Origin: Yamagishiella unicocca
Taxonomy: Eukaryota; Chlorophyta; Chlorophyceae; Chlamydomonadales; Volvocaceae
DNA length: 64,000 nt
NCBI GenBank assembly: GCA_003116995.1
Contig: BDSL01000030.1
Coordinates: forward strand, 806,001 to 870,000
Direction: 5' to 3'
The notes below the pieces were generated by a model. The model had not been told where the DNA came from. It saw only the letters and a list, made by a program, of their open reading frames with translations, and made no database searches. A program made the position numbers and the translations under genes. Position 1 is the first letter of the stretch. Each line of letters opens with the position of its first letter. Positions 11,590 to 23,200 of the stretch are shown piece after piece.

Positions 11590-12065
11590 GCCGACATGGG
11601 CACATCAGCCGAAAACCTTCAATAAAAGGTCATCCCAGCATCGCAGCTGAAAGGAGTTTTCCTACCCTGTCGCAGCTAGTAGAATGCGCCACATGTCTCA
11701 GCGCTTATCCTCTGGCTAACTGAATGACTGAAATGTGTCGGAGATGACTGTCGCAACCTTTTGCTCGAGCGCGCAGTTTCAAGATTGTGCTTTATAATGT
11801 ACCAGGTTGTCAAGCTTACGATGTGGGAAAGATGAACAGGCTGGGGTGTTGGGAAAGCAGGGACGAACTGAGCTAGCCTGCCTCCGTTTACACGCTAAGG
11901 CCGTGTTGTAAGGTATATATCCTCTCAGTCTGCATGTGTACGCTAGTTGTGCAATCTATGCACCGATTACTGCCAGCCACAAAAGGGTACCTAAAATTGC
12001 GCGCTGTACTTGTCATGCGCTTGGAAATTGCCCGGCACAACTCCGATGCCAACAAAGGGCTCCTG
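11590..12065. promoter_or_regulatory. Bidirectional intergenic promoter region, SCS-alpha / AsnRS
   Basis: About 480 bp separate the divergent start codons of succinyl-CoA ligase alpha (-) and asparaginyl-tRNA synthetase (+, long form). Both promoters and 5' UTRs must fit here. No specific TATA or factor site is claimed. In-frame upstream ATGs for AsnRS exist at 11934 and 12015. Confidence 0.5.
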
Positions 12066-15000
12066 ATGAACAGTAGACTTTGTTTGCTTCCCCGTGTGGT
12101 AGCTGGGGCCACTTCTAGGATTAATATGCACTTGTTCCGCACTCCACATACTGCTAGCACTAGGACACGGCCTCAGCTCGGCACAACTGTTCCATTTGTT
12201 CGTGGCACTCCTTTGTCTGGATTCAACCCACAAACACCTACTCGCTGCTTGGCATCCAAAACAATGGAAGCCGACTCCACGACGTCAGGCGCCGGCGTGG
12301 CTGCTGAGGTCGAGGCTCTGCGAGCCCAAATTGCGCAACTTGAGGTACACAGGGTTGCATGATAGTGATCTCGTGGAAATTGAACTATAGGCCTGGCAGT
12401 TTGCCTCGCATGTCGAGCCGTCGCGTGATCAGCTTCGGCGAACTGCTTGCAGACCACCCTCAAGCTGAAGGAGAAGGAACTCGACACGGTGTACCCGTAT
12501 TCTCGCACCTACAACAAGACCTCTGTCGGCACTATCCTTGGCTCAGACGACGGCGGTCGCACGCTGGTGAGCGCGTCGATCGCGTGACGGCACAGCAGCT
12601 CCCTTACAACGTCCCCCACGCTTACCCGGACGCTTAACTGGAAATGGTCTCCCTCTCTCTCTTTTAGGTTGGGCAAACCCTGCGTGTCGGCGGCTGGGTG
12701 AAGACTGGTCGCGAAGCCGGCGCTGGCGCCTTCTGCTTTCTCGAGGTCAACGATGGCTCCTTGTTCGAGAGCCTGCAGGTACACTTGCACTGCTTTCGGA
12801 AGACATTCCGCCAGGAGTCAGGGTGATGTTTGACCGGGCAAGGCGCTACCGTTCCTCCTTGCCCTTCACACCAAACCCCTCCCCACCGCCCCCGAGCCCC
12901 ATCCCCTCCGCCTACTTTCCGCCTCCCCCGAGCCTCAACAAGCCCGCCGTTCAACGGCCTTCCCTCTGTCTCCTTGTCCGCCTGATGCTAACCTTTTCTG
13001 CTCCCACCCTGCCGGCTGCCTTCGATCTGGGGCGGCAGGTCATGATCACGAAGGAGGTGGCTGAGGAGGTGGGCGGCCTCAAAGCCCTGACCGCTACCGG
13101 CACCAGCATCCTGGTGGAGGGACACCTGGAGGCCACGCCCGAGGGAACCAAGCAGGTGGGCAGGCTGGGGGGGCCGAGAAGGCCCGGTTAGGTACCCGAA
13201 ATAGGAGCAGGAGAGCAGAAGACATCCGGCGAAGAGCAGGCTGGTGAAGAGGGGCCAAGGAAAGCCTTGAACACGGCATAGGGGAGTGTGTCGAAACGAC
13301 AAGCTGAGGGAGCATTGTGGGTACGCTCTTCGCACGGATTCGGCAGCTGGTTCGCGCCTGTGAAAACAGTCTGAGGGTGGCATACGCCAGAATAGCAATG
13401 CGCTTGTCCCAGTGCTGCGACGTGCTGCCCGATGGGAAGGTTTTGGATGCGTGAGTGCGGTTTCGCGGAAAGCAAAAGGCCTCACTGCTTAGGGTTTTTG
13501 CACGTGAGAGCGAAGGTTCTGGGATGAGGGCAAGCGGGCAGCGAGCTGGGCGGCTGGATGCGGGATGAGGGGCGACTAAGCGCTATGAAGGCAACGCTGA
13601 AGCACCCATCGAGGACTGCGGCGAGAGATGATGCGCGGGGTTGGGGCGGGGCGCGGAGCTCCTCGCCCGGAAAGCCCAGTCTCACAAACTGGGATCCTGT
13701 TAGAGGACCTCGCACGGAGGCTGAACAGCATTGGGGCAGCAGGGCGGGTCAGCAGGGCGGGTCAGCAGGGCGGGTCAGCAGGGCGGGTCAGCAGGGCGGG
13801 GGATGGCGGTTGGGGATCGGGGAAGCGACTGTAGGCCGGGGAGGAGGAGGTGGACCTGTAGACAGGCAGTGAGGCGGCGTGGGCACTTCGGGGCGCTGCA
13901 TGGGCGCTAGGTGGTGCGAGCGCTGTGTCAGGCAGCGGTACCGGCAGGACTGGGCTCCCGCCTGCCCGATCCCTATGGACCGGGATCACAGGCGATCACG
14001 CGAAGGTAGGAAGACCTGAGCTGGCCTTTGCGAAGAAGGGTCCGGACAACATTAGCGGGTGGGTAGTGAGGAACACCGTGGAAGAGAAGTGTTGAAAAAC
14101 AGTTTGAACACGCGTTTGGGGGCGTATGAAGGGGAATTCAGATGTGGGTGGCTGGGTGGGTAGGTGGGTGTGTGTCGCAACCGCAAGTTCCTAGTGGTGG
14201 TGGGTGTGGTGTCGGAGCGGCCACTTACCTGTGCGTAATCGGGATGCGGGTCAAAGGTCTTAACTGATCGGCAATCTTCCCGGGGGTTCCTATAGCGCCC
14301 TGGGATGCCGCGTACGAGGCATCTAGCGCGCGTGTGGTTCGACACAGCCCTGAGAGCCAGACACGTGGGACTGGGCCGCACGTGCCTGCATGGGGCCACG
14401 TGGGACTGGGCCGCACGTGCCTGCATGGGGCCACGTGGGAGTGGGCCGCACGTGCCTGCATGGGGCACGTGGGACTGGGCCGCACGTGCCTGCATGGGGC
14501 ACGTGGGACTGGGCCGCACGTGCCTGCATGGGGCCACGTGGGAGTGGGCCGCACGTGCCTGCATGGGGCCACGCCAAAGTCAGTACCCAGCCTACACCTG
14601 AAGATTACGAGCGCGGAGAAATCCACGGGAGTCCACGGGCGCCAGGTGACGAGGGCCGGCTTGTGTATGAGGACGAGAAGGGAGAGGGGGGGGGCAGGGA
14701 GAGCGGAGGGGCAGGGAGAGCGGAGGGGCAGGGAGAGCGGAGGGGCAGGGAGAGCGGAGGGGCAGGGAGAGCGGAGGGGGCAGGGAGAGCGGGGGGGCAG
14801 GGCGAGCGGAGGGGCAGGGCGAGCGGAGGGGCAGGGAGAGCGGAGGGGCAGGGAGAGCGGAGGGGGCAGGGAGAGCGGAGGGGCAGGGAGAGCGGAGGGG
14901 CAGGGAGAGCGGAGGGGCAGGGAGAGCGGAGGGGCAGGCAGAGCGGAGGGGCAAGGGGCAGGGGGCCGGCGCCACAACGGGATGTTCGCACGCGGGATGC

Positions 15001-18000
15001 GGGTGGAGAGCCTTGCAGGGACCTCACTCGCTCAGGCTTCACGGATGTGTCCGGGGAGCTGCAGCTGGGCCCCGCCCCGCGTACTACCGCGTACAGCTGA
15101 GGGCTGCCAGCGGCTGTCCGGGTCGGTGGCGCGCCTCACGAGGGCAAATTGGGTATGGAAGGGACTTGAGCAGCTGGCTGGCAGCGTTGCGGTGGGGCTG
15201 CTCGGAGGCCACGACGGCTGGGCTGGGGGACCACGCGCCCTGCCCGCGCCCTGCCCGCACCCTGCCCCCGGAGTGGCGCGAGCAGTCCAGCGTGTTCGCG
15301 TCCGGGGCCCAGCCGCGATGGCACCGCTGGGTGCGGGCCTGCCATGTGGGTGGGGGCACGTGGGTCGGAGCACGTGGGTCGGAGCATGTGGGTCGGAGCA
15401 TGTGGGTCGGAGCATGTGGGTCGGAGCATGTGGATGGGGGCCCGGTCTTATTCCCCTCCCCTCCCCGTCTCTCACCCCCCGCCCCCCTCCCCTCCCTCGC
15501 CTTCCTGCCCAGCCCGTGGAGCTCAAAGCCACCAAGATCCACCACGTGGGCACCTGCGACGCCGCCACCTACCCCATCGCCAAGAAGAAGACCTCGTACG
15601 AGTTCCTCCGCGAGAAGGCCCACCTGCGCCCCCGCGCCAACACCATAGGCGCCGTGGCGCGCATCCGCAACGCCCTCGCCTTCGCCACGCACAAGTTCTT
15701 CCAGGAGAACGGCTTCCTGTACGTGCACACGCCCATCATCACCGCCAGCGACTGCGAGGGAGCCGGCGAGATGTTCCAGGTGACGACGCTGCTGGGCAAG
15801 ATGAAGGAGTTCAACGACGTGCCGGTGGTGAGCGCGGAGCAGCTGGCGGAGCTCAAGGCGCAGCTGGCGGCACAGGGGGACGAGGTCAAGGCAGCCAAGA
15901 CGGTAAGGAAGGAGGGGCGGGTGGGTGGGCCGGGGTGGGGGTGGGGGATGAGGAGAGGGGCGTGGGATGAGGAGAGGGGCGGGGGATGAGGCGACATGAG
16001 GAGAGGGGCGGGGCAGCGCGGTGGGGCGGGGGCCATGCGCTGTGTTACCGCAGCAGCCGCGTCAGGTGTTTGTGCCGCGATACGCGAGGCTGGCAACCGA
16101 GCAGCGGCTGTGATCTCCTTCCCCGACCTTCGCGGCTGCCCTCCCCACGCCTTCTGCCGTGGGTTCGCGAATACAATACCCCCCCCCCTCCGCTTCTTGC
16201 CAGGCCGCGTCCGCCAGCAAGGACGACAAGGAGCTGGCCGCCAAGGCCAAGGAGGCGGTGGACAAGCTGCTCAAGCTCAAGGAGGAGTTCACCAAGGCGG
16301 AGGAGAGGTGCGCCGGCTGGGGGGCGGTGCAGCTCCTGTGCTGGCGGGTCCGTCCTCCCCACCAGTGAAGGAAAGCGTACGTGTCCCACTCGTACGAAGC
16401 CTACACCACCTGCAATCAGCCCCATTAGCACCCCTGGTGAGGCGGTGCTGCACCCACAGCACACATCCCCCATCTCCCATCCCGTCTCCCACCGCTGCCT
16501 CCCCGTGCCGCCTGCCGCGACGCCGCAGCTCCCGCATCGTGGGCGGCATCAAGCGCCTCCCCGACGGCACCCCGGACTACAAGGAGGACTTCTTCTCCAA
16601 GCCCTCCTACCTGACCGTGTCGGGGCAGCTGCAGGTGGGGCGGAGGCGGGGGGGGTGTGAGACCGGTGACACGACAAACGACAAGGTAATGGGCGCATGG
16701 TCGGCGGAGCGGGGGTGGTGGTGGTGCAAACAAGGCTCATGTACGTGACGTGAGCGGTGTAGTTGGCGCATAGGCTTCGGACGCCTGGTTGCGAGCGCAT
16801 GCCGGCACTGGGATTGACGGTCGAGGAACGTGTGGAGATGGCTCGCCGGCGGCCTGTTGAAGAAAGAGGCGGAGCGGGGGGGCGGGCGGTGCGCGCCCGG
16901 AGTTGGGGCAGAGAGTTAACCCGATAAACAAGCGAGGGACGATGGTATTAATGGCGGGAGGGTCGCGGTGCGTGTATGCGTGATGAGCTGCTGTGCTGGG
17001 CCAGGCGCCTGAGAGTCGCGGTGGCAGCGGAGGGAGTTGGAAATGTTAGAGCACACGCAGGACGGCAGCGAGGGGTGCTGCCCGGGTGGCGGAACCCGTG
17101 TTCTGATTAGGTTGGGCGGGTGGGGGGAGCGCCCCGCCACACCGCCCCGCCGCTTACCACAAACCCACCTCAACACGCACATATCGTGTGCACATCTAAA
17201 CCTATTTTTCGCTCCGTCCCCCAGCTAACCTGGTCCGCCCCACCACCCCGTCCCCCACCCCCTACCACCTGGGTCCTCCCCGCCCCCCGCCCCCCCCCCT
17301 CAGGGTGAGTTCTACGCCTGCGCCCTGTCCAACATTTACACCTTCGGCCCCACCTTCCGCGCCGAGTACTCGTTCACAGCCCGCCACCTGGCGGAGTTCT
17401 GGATGATCGAGCCGGAGATGGCCTTCTGCGACCTCACGGACGACATGCAGTGCGCCGAGGACTACGTGCGCTTCTGCTGCAAGTGAGCGCGACGGGGGGA
17501 GGCAGCTGGGGAGGCAGGGCTGGTTGGAGGAGGGTTGAGAAGAAGGACACTGCACTGCACAACCCCGTCCTACCCAACCACCCAACCACCCACCCAACCA
17601 CCCACCCAACCACCCACCCAACCACCCACCCAACCACCCAACCACCCACCCAACCACCCACCCAACCACCCACCCAACCACCCACCCAACCACCCACCCA
17701 ACCCCCTACCCGCCCTACCCACCCACCCACCCGCCCGCCTGCTGCCAGGCATCTGCTCGAGAACTGCAAGTCCGACCTGGAGTTCATCAACAAGATGGTG
17801 GACAACACCGCCCTGGCGCGGCTGCAGCAGGTGGCATCCACGCCGTTCAAGCGGGTGTCGTACACGGAGGCCATCGACATCCTGCAGGACGTGGTGGCGC
17901 GGGGGGTCAAGCAGTTTGAGTTCAAGGTGGGAGGTGGCGGGGTCAAGCTGTACCGGTAGCTCGGGCGTTGCGTGCAAAGCTACGAAAGGAGAGGGGCGGG

Positions 18001-19042
18001 GGCCCATGAGTTGCCTCCTCCGGGCCAAGATTCGGCGATGAGGGGTCAGGGGCGGTGAATATGGAGGGTTGCCCTCCCACACCGATATTTGCGACCAGAG
18101 ATGATACCGGTAACGCGCTCTCCGCAGCGGCCCCTGCTAAACACCACTACACCGGACACCCGCCAGACACACACACACACACGCTACGCCGTTCCTCGCT
18201 CTGACCCGGCTCCTTCTCCCCCAACCCCTCGCTCCCTTTCGTCTCGCCGAAGCCGATTTAGTTTAGCCGCCGAAGGTCGACCTACGACCTTCGTCTTTCG
18301 TATCCCCCAACCCCAACCCCTCCTCCCCCAACCCCAACCCCTCCTCCCCCAACCCCAACCCCGACCCTACCCCCTCTCAGGTTGAGTGGGGCATCGACCT
18401 GCAGACCGAGCACGAGCGCTACCTGACGGAGGAGATCTTCAAGCAGCCCGTCATCGTCTACAACTACCCGAAGGAGATCAAGGCCTTCTACATGCGCCTG
18501 AACGACGACGGCAAGACGGTCGCGGCCATGGACGTGCTGGTGCCCAAGGTGTGTGCCGTGCTAGCCTGCGAACCCCCCTCCCCCTCCCTGTGGGCCCCCT
18601 GCCCACATACCTCATTGCTTCCACTCTGCATTTCCCCTCTCCGTGTGCGGCCACTCCTAGGTCCTCCTCGGGGGATCCCCCTCCCTCCCTTCCTTCTCCC
18701 TCCCCCGCGACTTCTTGCACGACGCCCGTTCTTCCTCCCTCACCGCTCTCGGCCCCCTGCCGCCCCGCCTCCCCCCTCGTCCGCGGCTCCTGGCGCCAGG
18801 TGGGCGAGCTGATCGGCGGGTCGCAGCGTGAGGACCGGTTGGACGTCCTGGAGGTGCGGCTCAAGGAGAGCGGCATGGACGTCGCCGCCTACGAGGGCTA
18901 CATGGACCTGCGCCGCTACGGCACCGTGCCGCATGCCGGCTTCGGACTGGGCTTCGAGCGCCTCATCCTCTTCGCCACCGGCCTCGATAACATCCGGGAG
19001 GTCATTCCCTTCCCCCGGTGGCCGGGCAACGCAGCGTTCTAA
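12066..19042 (+). CDS. NARS: Asparaginyl-tRNA synthetase, probably dual-targeted
   Basis: Eleven exons: 12066-12344, 12453-12566, 12668-12778, 13039-13155, 15513-15902, 16204-16307, 16529-16634, 17304-17482, 17749-17926, 18381-18548, 18800-19042. Length is 662 residues from ATG 12066 or 596 from ATG 12264. It charges tRNA-Asn. Domains: an OB-fold anticodon-binding region ([21 protein letters not shown]), then the class II catalytic core with motif 2 ([19 protein letters not shown]) and motif 3 ([20 protein letters not shown], then EVIPFPR). A charged, Lys/Ala-rich insertion of about 65 residues sits between exons 5 and 7. The leader between 12066 and 12264 is rich in Arg, Ser and Thr with almost no acid, like an organelle transit peptide, while ATG 12264 begins an acidic cytosolic-type N terminus. 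Intron 4 is 2.4 kb and full of minisatellites. Confidence 0.95.
13740..13800 (+). repeat. 13-bp minisatellite in AsnRS intron 4
   Basis: About five head-to-tail copies of GGGCGGGTCAGCA, G-rich on the coding strand. Inside intron 4 of the asparaginyl-tRNA synthetase gene. Confidence 0.9.
14362..14572 (+). repeat. 34/35-bp minisatellite with CACGTG motifs in AsnRS intron 4
   Basis: Six tandem units start at 14362, 14397, 14432, 14466, 14500 and 14535. Each contains the palindrome CACGTG and a second GCACGTGC about 16 bp later. Units differ at one position (GGGACT versus GGGAGT) and by one base in length. CACGTG is the G-box/E-box core, but binding is not implied by sequence alone. Confidence 0.93.
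14690..14958 (+). repeat. 15-bp minisatellite (GAGCGGAGGGGCAGG) in AsnRS intron 4
   Basis: About 17 near-perfect copies with single-base variants and occasional one-base expansions of the G run. All long open frames crossing it are low-complexity artefacts. Guanine runs on the coding strand give G-quadruplex potential in the pre-mRNA. Confidence 0.93.
15345..15432 (+). repeat. 14-bp minisatellite (GGTCGGAGCATGTG) in AsnRS intron 4
   Basis: About five to six tandem copies with CACGTG/CATGTG variants, about 80 bp before the exon 5 acceptor and its pyrimidine tract. Confidence 0.88.
17565..17706 (+). repeat. CCAACCACCCA minisatellite in AsnRS intron 8
   Basis: A C/A-rich 8/12-bp repeat fills most of the intron between exons 8 and 9 and runs up to the acceptor, where it may act as an extended pyrimidine tract. 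The translated Thr/His/Pro and Gly/Trp/Val frames are artefacts of it. Confidence 0.9.
18299..18372 (+). repeat. CCCCAACCCCAACCCCTCCT repeat in AsnRS intron 9
   Basis: Three to four copies of a roughly 24-bp C-rich unit immediately before the exon 10 acceptor (ccctctcag at 18372-18380). Confidence 0.85.
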
Positions 19043-20274
19043 AGAGGAGCCGCTGACGCCGCGCGTACTGAGGGGGGTGGGCATGGGGAAGGGAAGGGTG
19101 AAGGGGGGTGATGGGTTTGCTGGGGGGGAGGCGGGGCTTCGGACCGCGGAGCGGCCGCTTGCGTGCGCGCGGGGGCCAGCTTGGGTTGGTGACAGAGACC
19201 GCGCGTTGCGTGCTTTTTTTACCTTTTTCTCTTCTGAACACACTAAGGAGCGAGGTGAGTGAATGCAGGGGGCGAGAGAGAGAGTGAACGAGTGCAATTT
19301 GACTGGTGTAGGTGTAGGTGCGCCGCGGAGGCTGCCAGGGCTTGGGGCGGGCGGGGGGCAGGGGAAGGGAGACGTCCGCAAGCGGCCAGTCCCTAGAGAC
19401 TGCTCCTGCTGAGTCGATCTTGGCGATAAGCTCTTGGTGATGGCACGTCACTGTGCTTCCACTAACTGTAATCGAGAGGCCCATCGGGGTGCCATGGATC
19501 ACCCAAGACTCGGCCGATTGCTGCAGCCTTTCATTGTTAAAAGCATATACCGGTAAACATCAATCACAGTGACGAAGCAGGAACCTAGTGCGGCACACGA
19601 AGCGATACCGTATGCCGCTGCACCACCCATGAAGCAAGCATGGCGCTCTAGCAGTGTCATCTTACCCTGTGGCCCTGCCCCGCCACAAGTTGGGGACGGC
19701 ACTGAGGGATTCAGTGCACTGAGGCCGGCGTGTCGCCACACGTGTCGACGAGGGCACCAGCCGCACTCGGTAAGTGGGCGGCAAAGGTGTGTAGAGCCAC
19801 GCTTGCGCGCTTCCAGGCGCAGCCATATCTGCAGCATTTTCCTTCCCCCCACGAGTGAACACCACCACCGCAACAGAGGCCACCCGCGTCGCCAGATGTT
19901 ACATGGTGGCCAGCGCCGCCTTGTCCACAGCTCCACACCCAGCAGACGAGAGCCCAAGGACGTCACACGGCCTGGAGCGTCGTCGAGCGACACGCGCCAC
20001 ATGCGCTTACCCGCCCCCCCCCACACACTCCAAGCACTCCCTCCATCCCCACCACCACCCCAATCCAGTCCAGTCAAGGAAAAGGTCCCAGTGTTCGCCC
20101 CCAAGTACACATCCAGCTGTCAAGGTTATCTCCAAGCATCCGGCCCCAAGCACACATCCAGCTGTCAAGGTTGTCCCCAAGCATCCGCCCCCAAGCATAT
20201 ATCCAGTTGTCAAGATTAGCTCCAAGCATCCGGCCCCAAGCACACATCCAGCTGCGCGTTCGTGCCCCCGGCTG
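19043..20274. other. Convergent intergenic region between AsnRS and CLP1
   Basis: Holds the 3' UTRs of AsnRS (+) and CLP1 (-). A minus-strand open stretch at about 19340-19540 (..VIHGTPMGLSITVSGSTV..) looks compositionally protein-like, and a minus frame at 19662-19840 ends at a good donor (gtaaga). I could not join them into a recognisable protein, so no gene is called. Confidence 0.4.
20087..20255. repeat. About 49-bp tandem repeat just downstream of the CLP1 stop
   Basis: Three and a half imperfect copies of a unit containing 'CCCCCAAGCACACATCCAGCT' type sequence and 'GTCAAGGTT'. It ends 20 bp from the CLP1 stop codon (20275), so it lies in the CLP1 3' UTR or flank. Confidence 0.88.
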
Positions 20275-23200
20275 CTAGTCGATGGACGACCTGAGCGAGC
20301 CTAGCACAAGGTAGCGCCCCGGCAGCGGCCCCGGCGCCGGGGAGGTAACGGTGATGGTGCCCCGGGCCGTGTCTACGTCCTTAACCAGCACGAAACCCGC
20401 CACGTTTGAGTTGAGGATCTGGTCGGGGGTGGCGGCGTGCGAGACCGCCAGCAGGCACTGCAGCAGCTCCAGGTTGGGCGGCAGGTTCTGCAGGCGCAGC
20501 GGGTCAGCCAGCGACACTGCGCCCAGCGGCAGCGCGGTGTTGGGAGCGCGGGGGCCGCTGCCTGCGGAGCGGAGGGCATGGGAGGGAGGACCGGGGGGTT
20601 ACGTAAAAGAACCGGGGGGGAGGAAGGGGGGGGGCGGAGGGCGTTCGGGTGGTAGTAGTGGCTGCGGGGGAAGGCTCCAGGGGAAGGGGCTTCGAGCAGG
20701 GCGGGGACAGCCAGGCAGCGGCAGCAGCTGGGGAAGGCGGGGGCAGCAGCTGCTGCGCCAAGGGTGCAGGGGTGGGCTGTGCCGGGGTCGTAATCCGGCT
20801 TGTTGCCAGTCGCAGTGCGCGTCGGAGCGCATTGACGCGGTCCCTGGCCTCGCCCTTCCGCGGGTCCCTCCAGCCCGCCCCCTCCCAGGCCCAGGCCCAG
20901 TCTCCTCAACCAACCTCTCCAGCATGCATCTCGAAACGCCTGTAATCTAGGCGTTTTTCCGGGTCTTCCTTTTACCTCCCAGTCCCGGGCTTGCAAGGTT
21001 TTCCTCCGCTCCCCCTCCCGGGTCTTTCCTAACCGGTTTCTTCTCGCATCCACGGGTCTTCCGCTCCCCCTCCCGGGTCCTGCCCGCACCTATCCGATAC
21101 ACCGCCAGGTCGCTGGCTCGGATGGTCTGCGTGGCGGGCTGCAGGGGGCTGCGGGAGGTGCCGTAGAAGTACTCGCGGACCCGCTGATCCCTGGCGGACC
21201 GCCGCTCGTCGCCCTCGCGTTTCACTGCGCCGCCCGACTTGGCGAGCTTGAGGATGGTGGTGCGCGGGCAGGAGGCCTGCGGGCGGATGGTTGGCAGGAG
21301 GGTGGTGGTCGGGAGGGTGGTGGTCGGGAGGGTGATGGTCGGGAGGGTAGTCGTACGACCGGTGCGGGATTGCCATATACCCGTACGACTCCCTAAGCGC
21401 GGCCCTAGGGAGATTATCGGGTGGCCGTCACCGCCACGCCAGCCGGGGCGCTAACGAGGTGGCAAGGCCCCTGCCGTACAAGGCCTTCTGCCACAGACAC
21501 CAACGAAGCCCCCTGGCTGCCAAGTAAGCAAAGCGGCGCCCTCCCCCTCCCCCTCCCCCTCCCCCTCCCCCTCAGGCAAACGCGGTCGCTGGGTCCGCCG
21601 CATGGTAAGACGTCGATGCGGGTGCCGGCCTTGCCCACTTTGGGCTCCTCCGACCGATAACTCAACCCTTCTCCCCCTCCGGGCGCAGCCCGCACATACA
21701 CATCCCCCCAGGCTTCACATACCCATCCCCCTGGCCCCGGTAGCCCACCTTGAGGTCCTGCTGCAGAGTGGCATGCAGCCGGTCCTGTTCCATCACCAGC
21801 ACCACATCGCACTGCGAGGGGCGGGAGGGGCGGGAAGGAGGTGGCGAGAAGACCCGGTGGCACGACGCTCCAGGAAACGGAGGGCAGAAACCAGCTACCA
21901 GCGAATAGTTGCCGGACACGCGGTTGAGTGTGCATGCGGGAGGGGCCGGGATACAGGAAACCACCGGTCCGACACGAAAGAGGAGACATTACGAGATCAT
22001 GAAGGAACGGATGGGGCCTCGTCGCGGGTCGATAAGCGCCCGCTGGTCGCTGTCCAAAGTTTCTTGGCTCGCCGACCTGTCCGCCCACCCCGCGTGTCGC
22101 CCCTCCCACCTGGAACGCCTGGATGATGTACTTCTGCAGCTCGTAGCCTAGCCCGTCCACCCAGCCAAAGGTGTTGATCACTAGCCCCGACGCAGCGGCC
22201 CGCGGGTCGGCCTGGGCTCTCCGCTGCAGCAGCGCCGCCAGCTTGTCTATCAGGCTCTGGGGAGGGGGCCATAAAAACCGTTCACGCGACGGGACATGAT
22301 AGTTGGCGCATTGGCGCATGGGGCGGTTACGGGAGGCGAGGGTGAGGGTGAGTCAGGGATTGGCGAGAGGGCCCGCGTACAGGATGCAGGAGACGGAGGG
22401 CAGGGACTTGATTTGCTCAGGACGAGGGGAGGGGGTGCGGGCGGGTCCGGCTGGCGAGGCAGGTGGGCACTGCATGGTGGGGAGCTGGGACCTGCCGGGT
22501 GGCCTGGGGGCGGGCGACCTTGCCAGGACGCAATGTACACCGCGGACGCTGATGTGCTGCCGCCTGCAGCTGCGGCCCTGTGTGCTTGCACCACCTCAAG
22601 GTGCCAGCAACATGGCAGGGCGCAGAGCGCGACCTACGCCTACACTCCCGCACACTCCCCGCCCCACCCCCTTCCGCCCCACCCCCTTCCGCCCCACCCC
22701 ACTCCCGGCCCCACCCACTTCCCGCCCCGCTCCCCTCCGCCCCTGGGGTACCTTGAACAGTGTGGGGTTCTCCCCGGGAGAGGAGTGGCCGTAGAAGAAG
22801 GCCAGGGGGATGTCTGCAGTGAAGCCCTCCTCGATGTCCACCGGCTGCTCCAGGGGGACCGCGGACAGGCAGCCGGGCGCCGTGATGGTGCCTTGACCTG
22901 GGGGGAGAGAGGAAGGGGGGGAGAGGAAGGGGGGGGGGTATGGCGGAAGGGAGGGGGAGGGGGGTACGGGGGAAGGGAGGGGGAGGGGGTATGAGGAGAA
23001 ACCCGTGCGTCGGCGCCACTGCAGGGGTGGGGGACTCGGTGGTCGTCCCAAGGGTTCGGGGGTTTGGGTCGCGACCGTATCACCGGAAAGCAGGGAGAGG
23101 GTGTCGGAGGAGAGCGACCTAGGACCGCAGCGGAACAGAGGAACAGACTCCCGCCCCCCCTGCTACACCAGCCAGCCTACAGCCTTTTTCACCCCTCGCT

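Noticed and set aside
14592..15042. Long Pro/Ser/Leu-rich and Gly/Arg-rich frames on both strands
   Set aside because: They are translations of the 15-bp GAGCGGAGGGGCAGG minisatellite in AsnRS intron 4, flanked by bona fide exons of the gene.
17434..18082. Gly-Gly-Trp-Val and Thr-Gln-Pro repeat proteins
   Set aside because: Artefacts of the CCAACCACCCA array in AsnRS intron 8. The same frames also include the true exons 8 and 9, which explains their length.
20947..21660. A possible extra CLP1 exon reading GKAGTRIDV near 21610-21640
   Set aside because: Joining exon 8 (ending QQDLK) directly to exon 10 at 21276 is in phase and gives the family length. The candidate lacks a good acceptor and donor.
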